From Betaproteobacteria bacterium (lineage in GTDB: Bacteria; Pseudomonadota; Gammaproteobacteria; Burkholderiales; JACQAP01): 64,000 nt of DNA. The position numbers were made by a program, and so were the translations under genes. The notes under the pieces were generated by a model. That model had not been told where the DNA came from. It made no database searches and worked only from the letters and a program-made list of their open reading frames with translations. Positions 60,368 to 64,000 of the stretch are shown piece after piece. The DNA is taken from NCBI GenBank assembly GCA_016194905.1, contig JACQAP010000004.1, forward strand, positions 92,908-156,907, in the 5' to 3' direction. Each line of letters starts with the position of its first letter. The stretch's first letter is position 1.

Positions 60368-62746
60368 GTGGTGCTACGCAGCCTTCAGACCCGCATCATC
60401 TTTTTTTTCGTGCTCCTGCTATGCGCGCTGCAGGGGGTCGCGCTTTTTTTGATGAGCGCGGCCAACGAACGCATCGCCAAGAATCAGATCGCGCAGGAAC
60501 TCGTCGTCGGCGAGCGTGTATTCCGGCGACTGCTGGAACAGAACAGCCAGCAGCTCGCACAGGCGGCATCCGTGCTTGCCGCCGACTTCGCTTTTCGTGA
60601 AGCGATCGCCACCCGGGACGAAGGCACCATCGCCTCGGTGCTCGGCAATCACGGGCGTCGCATCAACGCCAACGTCGTGATGCTGGCGGACCTGGACAAA
60701 AAATTGCTCGCCAATTCCCTGCACACCATAACGCAGCAAGCGGAATTTCCGTTCCCGGAGTTGATCGGGACCGCGCAGCAGCAAGGCAGGGCTTCGGACA
60801 CGGTACTGATCGACGGCCGTCCCTATCAGGTCGTCGTCGTGCCGGTGCTCGCCCCGATACCGATCGCCTGGGTTGCAATGGGTTTCGTCATAGACGACGC
60901 CGTCGCACTGGATCTGCAGGCGCTGTCCGGACTGCAGGTTTCCTTTCTGTCCCGTAGCGGCCGCGGCAACTGGACGGTGCATGCCTCCACCTTGCCGCCC
61001 GTCTCGCGCGGGGAACTCGCGGATCGGCTTGGCGCGGAGCGCCCCACCGTAACGCTGCCGTTCTTGGACGAGGACTACGAAACACGGCTCTCGATATTGC
61101 ACGAGCGCGGCGACATCCAAATCGCCGCAGTTCTGCAACGTTCGTTGAAGGAGGGGTTGGCGCCGTTCACTCGCCTGCGCGACACGCTGATTGCATTGGC
61201 GCTGGCAAGCATCGCGCTCTCGGTCCTCGGTTCGATCTTGATCGCCAGAGGCATCGCAGGCCCGATCAATCGGCTGGCCGGCGTGGCCCGCAAGGTTCGC
61301 GACGGCGATTATTCGCAGAAGGCCGAGACCGGACGGACGGACGAGATCGGCGATTTCGCCGACAGCTTCAACCATATGCTCCAGGGGATTTTCGAGCGCG
61401 AATCGAAAATCCTGCGGCTGGCATACGAAGACACGCTGACCGGGCTGCCCAATCGCGCGATGTTCATCGACCGGCTCGAACACGCGATCCAGAGCAGCCG
61501 GCAGAACGGCGAGCCGGTTGTCGTCATGATGATGGACCTGAATCGCTTCAAACCCATCAACGACAGCCTGGGCCACCCGGTGGGCGATCAGGTTCTGCTG
61601 GGGGTCGCGCGGCGACTGCGGGAATTGCTGCGCGAATCCGAGACAGTCGCCCGTTTCGGCGGCGATGAATTTGCCGTGTTGCTGCCCACGGGGGGAATGC
61701 CGCGCGCCAAGAGCGTCGTGAATCAGATGGAACGGGCTCTGGCGACGCCGATCCTGACGCAAGGACAGCCGATCGACCTGGGCGCAAGCATCGGCATTGC
61801 GGTATTTCCGGGATACGCGGAGGACACGGCCACGCTCATCCGCCATGCCGACATCGCCATGTATGTCGCCAAGCGCAACAATGCCAGCTTCACCACTTAC
61901 GAATCGGACTTCGAACTGGGCAAGCCGAGCCAACTGTCCTTGCTCGGAGAACTTCGCAGCGCCGTCGAAGAAGACCAGTTGACGCTGTACTACCAGCCGA
62001 AGGTCGACTTGCGCTCCGGTGCTTCGGACAGCGTGGAGGCACTGGTGCGCTGGGTCCATCCCAAGCGCGGCTTTGTCATGCCGATCGACTTCATTCCATT
62101 CGCCGAGCAGACCGGCTACATCAAGGCGGTCACCCGCTGGGTGCTGGAACGCGCGCTAAGCCAGTGCGGCGAGTGGCATATGCGCGGGACAGACGTGAAG
62201 ATCGCGGTCAACATATCGGTACGCGACCTGATGAGTCCCGATCTGCCGCGTGTGGTATCCGAACTGACTGCAAAGTACAAGGTTCCCGCGCAGTTGGTCT
62301 GCCTCGAGATCACCGAAAGCGCGGTCATGGAAGACCCCGCGCGCGCGCACGAAACACTGGAACGATTGCACAAACTGGGCTTACGGTTGTCGATCGATGA
62401 CTTCGGTACCGGTCATTCCTCCCTTGCGTACATCAGGAAGCTGCCGGTGAAGGAGATGAAGATCGACCGTTCGTTCGTGCGCAACATGGTTGCGGACAAG
62501 GACGATGCGGTCATCGTCCGCTCCACCATCGAGCTCGGCCACAACATGGGACTGAAGGTGGTGGCCGAAGGCGTGGAGGACCACGCTGCATTGATGCTGC
62601 TGACCAAGCTGGGTTGCGACGAAGCCCAGGGCTTCTTCATCGCCAAGCCGCAACCGCCCGATGAATATGAGACATGGCTTCGCCGCCGCCGTGCGGTCGG
62701 AGACAAACTCACGGAGAGCGGTTTCATCGGCGACAAGGGCCGCTGA
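60368..62746 (+). CDS. Membrane c-di-GMP enzyme: sensor, HAMP, GGDEF and EAL domains
   Basis: A 792-residue inner-membrane protein. The first membrane helix (IIFFFVLLLCALQGVALFLM) is followed by a ~240-residue periplasmic Cache-like sensor, then a second helix (DTLIALALASIALSVLGSIL) at ~278-297 and a HAMP segment (ARGIAGPINRLAGVARKV). The GGDEF domain has an intact ARFGGDEFAVL and starts DTLTGLPNRAMF. The EAL domain is intact: EALVRW, NISVRDL, DDFGTGHSSL, EGVED. Both catalytic motifs are complete, so it could make or break c-di-GMP. Start GTG at 60368. The PilZ protein at 49588 is a possible receptor. Confidence 0.94.
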   Translation: MVLRSLQTRIIFFFVLLLCALQGVALFLMSAANERIAKNQIAQELVVGERVFRRLLEQNSQQLAQAASVLAADFAFREAIATRDEGTIASVLGNHGRRINANVVMLADLDKKLLANSLHTITQQAEFPFPELIGTAQQQGRASDTVLIDGRPYQVVVVPVLAPIPIAWVAMGFVIDDAVALDLQALSGLQVSFLSRSGRGNWTVHASTLPPVSRGELADRLGAERPTVTLPFLDEDYETRLSILHERGDIQIAAVLQRSLKEGLAPFTRLRDTLIALALASIALSVLGSILIARGIAGPINRLAGVARKVRDGDYSQKAETGRTDEIGDFADSFNHMLQGIFERESKILRLAYEDTLTGLPNRAMFIDRLEHAIQSSRQNGEPVVVMMMDLNRFKPINDSLGHPVGDQVLLGVARRLRELLRESETVARFGGDEFAVLLPTGGMPRAKSVVNQMERALATPILTQGQPIDLGASIGIAVFPGYAEDTATLIRHADIAMYVAKRNNASFTTYESDFELGKPSQLSLLGELRSAVEEDQLTLYYQPKVDLRSGASDSVEALVRWVHPKRGFVMPIDFIPFAEQTGYIKAVTRWVLERALSQCGEWHMRGTDVKIAVNISVRDLMSPDLPRVVSELTAKYKVPAQLVCLEITESAVMEDPARAHETLERLHKLGLRLSIDDFGTGHSSLAYIRKLPVKEMKIDRSFVRNMVADKDDAVIVRSTIELGHNMGLKVVAEGVEDHAALMLLTKLGCDEAQGFFIAKPQPPDEYETWLRRRRAVGDKLTESGFIGDKGR

Positions 62747-62820
62747 ACTTCCCTCCGGCCGGAAAGGCGAAAACTCATTGAACACGCGTGATCCTTCGTG
62801 TTAACCGCAGTTGGTCTTAA

Positions 62821-63687
62821 TCAGCCCTTGCCGACCTTCTGCATGAACGCCTGGTACTCGTCTTCCTTCATGGTGAAGCTGTGTTCGGCCAGCGGGAACC
62901 GCCCCTTGTGCACGTCTTCCTGGAAATCGGCCAACGCCTTGCCGATGACGTCCCAGCAATTCGCATAGCGCTTGACGAATTTCGGCGTGAAGCGGTCGAA
63001 CAGGCCGACCATGTCGTGCAGTACCAGGTTCTGCCCATCGCAATGCGGACCGGCACCGATGCCGATGGTGGGAATCGTGAGCTTCTCGGTAATGACCTGG
63101 GCAACGCGATCCGGAATCGCTTCGAGCACGATCGCGAAGCAGCCGGCCTTCTCCATCGACAATGCATCCTTCAGCAACTGCACCCCGGTCTCCGCGCTCT
63201 TGCCCTGTACCTTGAAACCGCCGAGCTTGGACACCAGTTGCGGCGTCAGGCCAATGTGGGCCATGACCGGCACGCCGGACTTGACCACCGCCTCGGCCAC
63301 CGGCGCAAAATCTTCTCCGCCCTCGATCTTGACGACATCGGTGCCGCCTTCCTTGAGCATGCGCATGGCGTTGTTGATCGCATCTACGGTCGACGCATGA
63401 TAAGCGCCGAGCGGCAGATCGCCGACCAGGATGGCGCGCTTCGCCGCGCGGGAGATTGCCTTGGCGTGATGGATCATCTCGTCCATCGTCACCGGCACCG
63501 TGCCGGAATAGCCGAGCGCGGTCATCCCCAGCGAGTCGCCGATCAGAATGCAATCTACGCCGGAGCGGTCGACCAGTTGCGCGGTCGGATAGTCCACCGC
63601 AGTGACCTGGAAAATCTTCTCTCCGCGGTCGACTTTGGCCTGCAGATCGAAAATCGTCAGTTTCTTCTGTCCCGCCGCTTCTGCCAT
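62821..63687 (-). CDS. panB: 3-Methyl-2-oxobutanoate hydroxymethyltransferase
   Basis: A 288-residue (beta/alpha)8 enzyme, first committed step of pantothenate synthesis. It contains TAVDYPTAQLVDRSGVDCILIGDSLGM, MIHHAKAISRA, VKIEGGEDFAP, VMAHIGLTPQ, LEAIPDRVAQVITEKL and TIGIGAGPHCDGQNLVLHDM, all PanB marks. A GGGAGAGAG ribosome-binding site lies directly before the ATG. Element F lies upstream. No panC is visible within the window. Confidence 0.96.
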   Translation of the reverse strand: MAEAAGQKKLTIFDLQAKVDRGEKIFQVTAVDYPTAQLVDRSGVDCILIGDSLGMTALGYSGTVPVTMDEMIHHAKAISRAAKRAILVGDLPLGAYHASTVDAINNAMRMLKEGGTDVVKIEGGEDFAPVAEAVVKSGVPVMAHIGLTPQLVSKLGGFKVQGKSAETGVQLLKDALSMEKAGCFAIVLEAIPDRVAQVITEKLTIPTIGIGAGPHCDGQNLVLHDMVGLFDRFTPKFVKRYANCWDVIGKALADFQEDVHKGRFPLAEHSFTMKEDEYQAFMQKVGKG

Positions 63688-63717
63688 CTCTCTCTCCCTG
63701 GAAAGTCTGTAAAGAAA

Positions 63718-63880
63718 ATCTCAACGCAGAGGCGCAGAGGGCGCAAAGGACGCAGAGGAAAGGATCGACAAAAACAGAAATCGGGTTTCGGAGATACGCA
63801 ACGAGCCCATGCAAAACGGGCACCGCGCAATCCGAGATTTCCAGACCCAGTTTTTCTCTGCGTCCTTGTATGTTCGTTTT
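63718..63880. repeat. Intergenic palindromic element F (CGCAGAGG type)
   Basis: The left arm TCAACGCAGAGGCGCAGAGG (63721 on), followed by GCGCAAAGGACGCAGAGG, has a shorter inverse, TTTTTCTCTGCGTCCTTG, at 63850-63867. The interior shares AAATCGGG with D and E. The right arm is truncated compared with the other copies. Confidence 0.7.
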
Positions 63881-63901
63881 GTACGTGTATGTTGTTTGTG
63901 T

Positions 63902-63925
63902 TCTCAGGTCTGGCCGGACCTGAGA
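63902..63925. other. Perfect 9-bp hairpin at the window end
   Basis: TCTCAGGTC / GACCTGAGA with a 6-nt loop. No T-run follows on either strand, so it is not a standard intrinsic terminator. No gene that I can support lies between element F and the end of the window at 64000. Confidence 0.5.
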
Positions 63926-64000
63926 GCGGGGAAGCGGTAGACCGATTGCGTCCTGGTTCAAGCCGACGCAGAGCAAGCTCGCCGCTTCCTGTTTTGCTTT

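Noticed and set aside
60419..62059. A 546-codon open frame on the minus strand
   Set aside because: Antisense to the GGDEF-EAL gene; no domain visible in the translated shadow.
62801..63976. A long minus-strand frame overlapping panB and continuing to the window edge
   Set aside because: It is out of frame with panB, reads through repeat element F and contains no family signature.

Overview
The window is about 64 kb of a GC-rich proteobacterial chromosome. It most resembles a betaproteobacterium (Nitrosomonadales/Rhodocyclales type) that oxidises alcohols with PQQ-dependent dehydrogenases. This rests on gene content and order: a pqqABCDE operon; dapA-bamC; aat-bpt; the order yhdP, nitrilase-family amidase, tldD with glnE divergent; recA-recX-alaS; and a DUF1841 gene beside nth. 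No rRNA, CRISPR array, complete IS element or recognisable prophage was seen. Genus-level placement is not possible from sequence inspection alone.

Layout. 1-2074 (minus): tonB, a proline iminopeptidase and the first part of a sensor kinase. 2310-7265 (plus): pqqA, a hairpin, pqqBCDE and an ABC-2 exporter pair. 7292-16015: bcp-slyD, roxA, a conserved unknown, a small lipoprotein, a WalJ-like hydrolase, dapA-bamC, a methyltransferase, sodC and aat-bpt. 16069-22916: pyrD, a 1176-residue fused flavoprotein/iron-sulfur protein, a soluble RnfB-like ferredoxin, nth and DUF1841. 22989-26691: a second PQQ-linked locus with two small cytochromes c, a fused SoxYZ-like carrier and two metallo-beta-lactamase-fold proteins facing away from each other. 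27031-28713: an AT-richer, nearly gene-free stretch holding a perfect 25-bp tandem repeat, a tRNA-like gene with a 10-nt anticodon loop, and two small orphan genes.

28714-34892: pduO-type adenosyltransferase, ECF sigma and RskA-type anti-sigma, a BtuF-like binding protein, a cNMP-binding protein, DAHP synthase and tldD. 35066-45396: an amidase, the giant YhdP envelope protein, glnE, a class III cyclase, ilvE and a zinc-finger protein. 45582-50298: waaF, an NTF2-like protein, a YheT hydrolase, a phosphomannomutase and a PilZ protein. 50317-55214: a frameshifted MxaD-like gene, alaS, recX and recA. 55367-63687: a Ser/Thr kinase-HDOD-GAF fusion, pncC, pgpA, thiL, a small ORF, a GGDEF-EAL protein and panB.

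The main theme is quinoprotein metabolism. The window carries PQQ synthesis, a PQQ-associated exporter, a TonB protein divergent from pqqA, the SoxYZ/SoxH-like 'quinoprotein relay' genes with cytochromes, and a broken MxaD-like gene, but no quinoprotein dehydrogenase itself. A second theme is a set of eight intergenic palindromic elements. Their terminal inverted repeats are built of short tandem units that differ between element types, while the overall architecture is the same.
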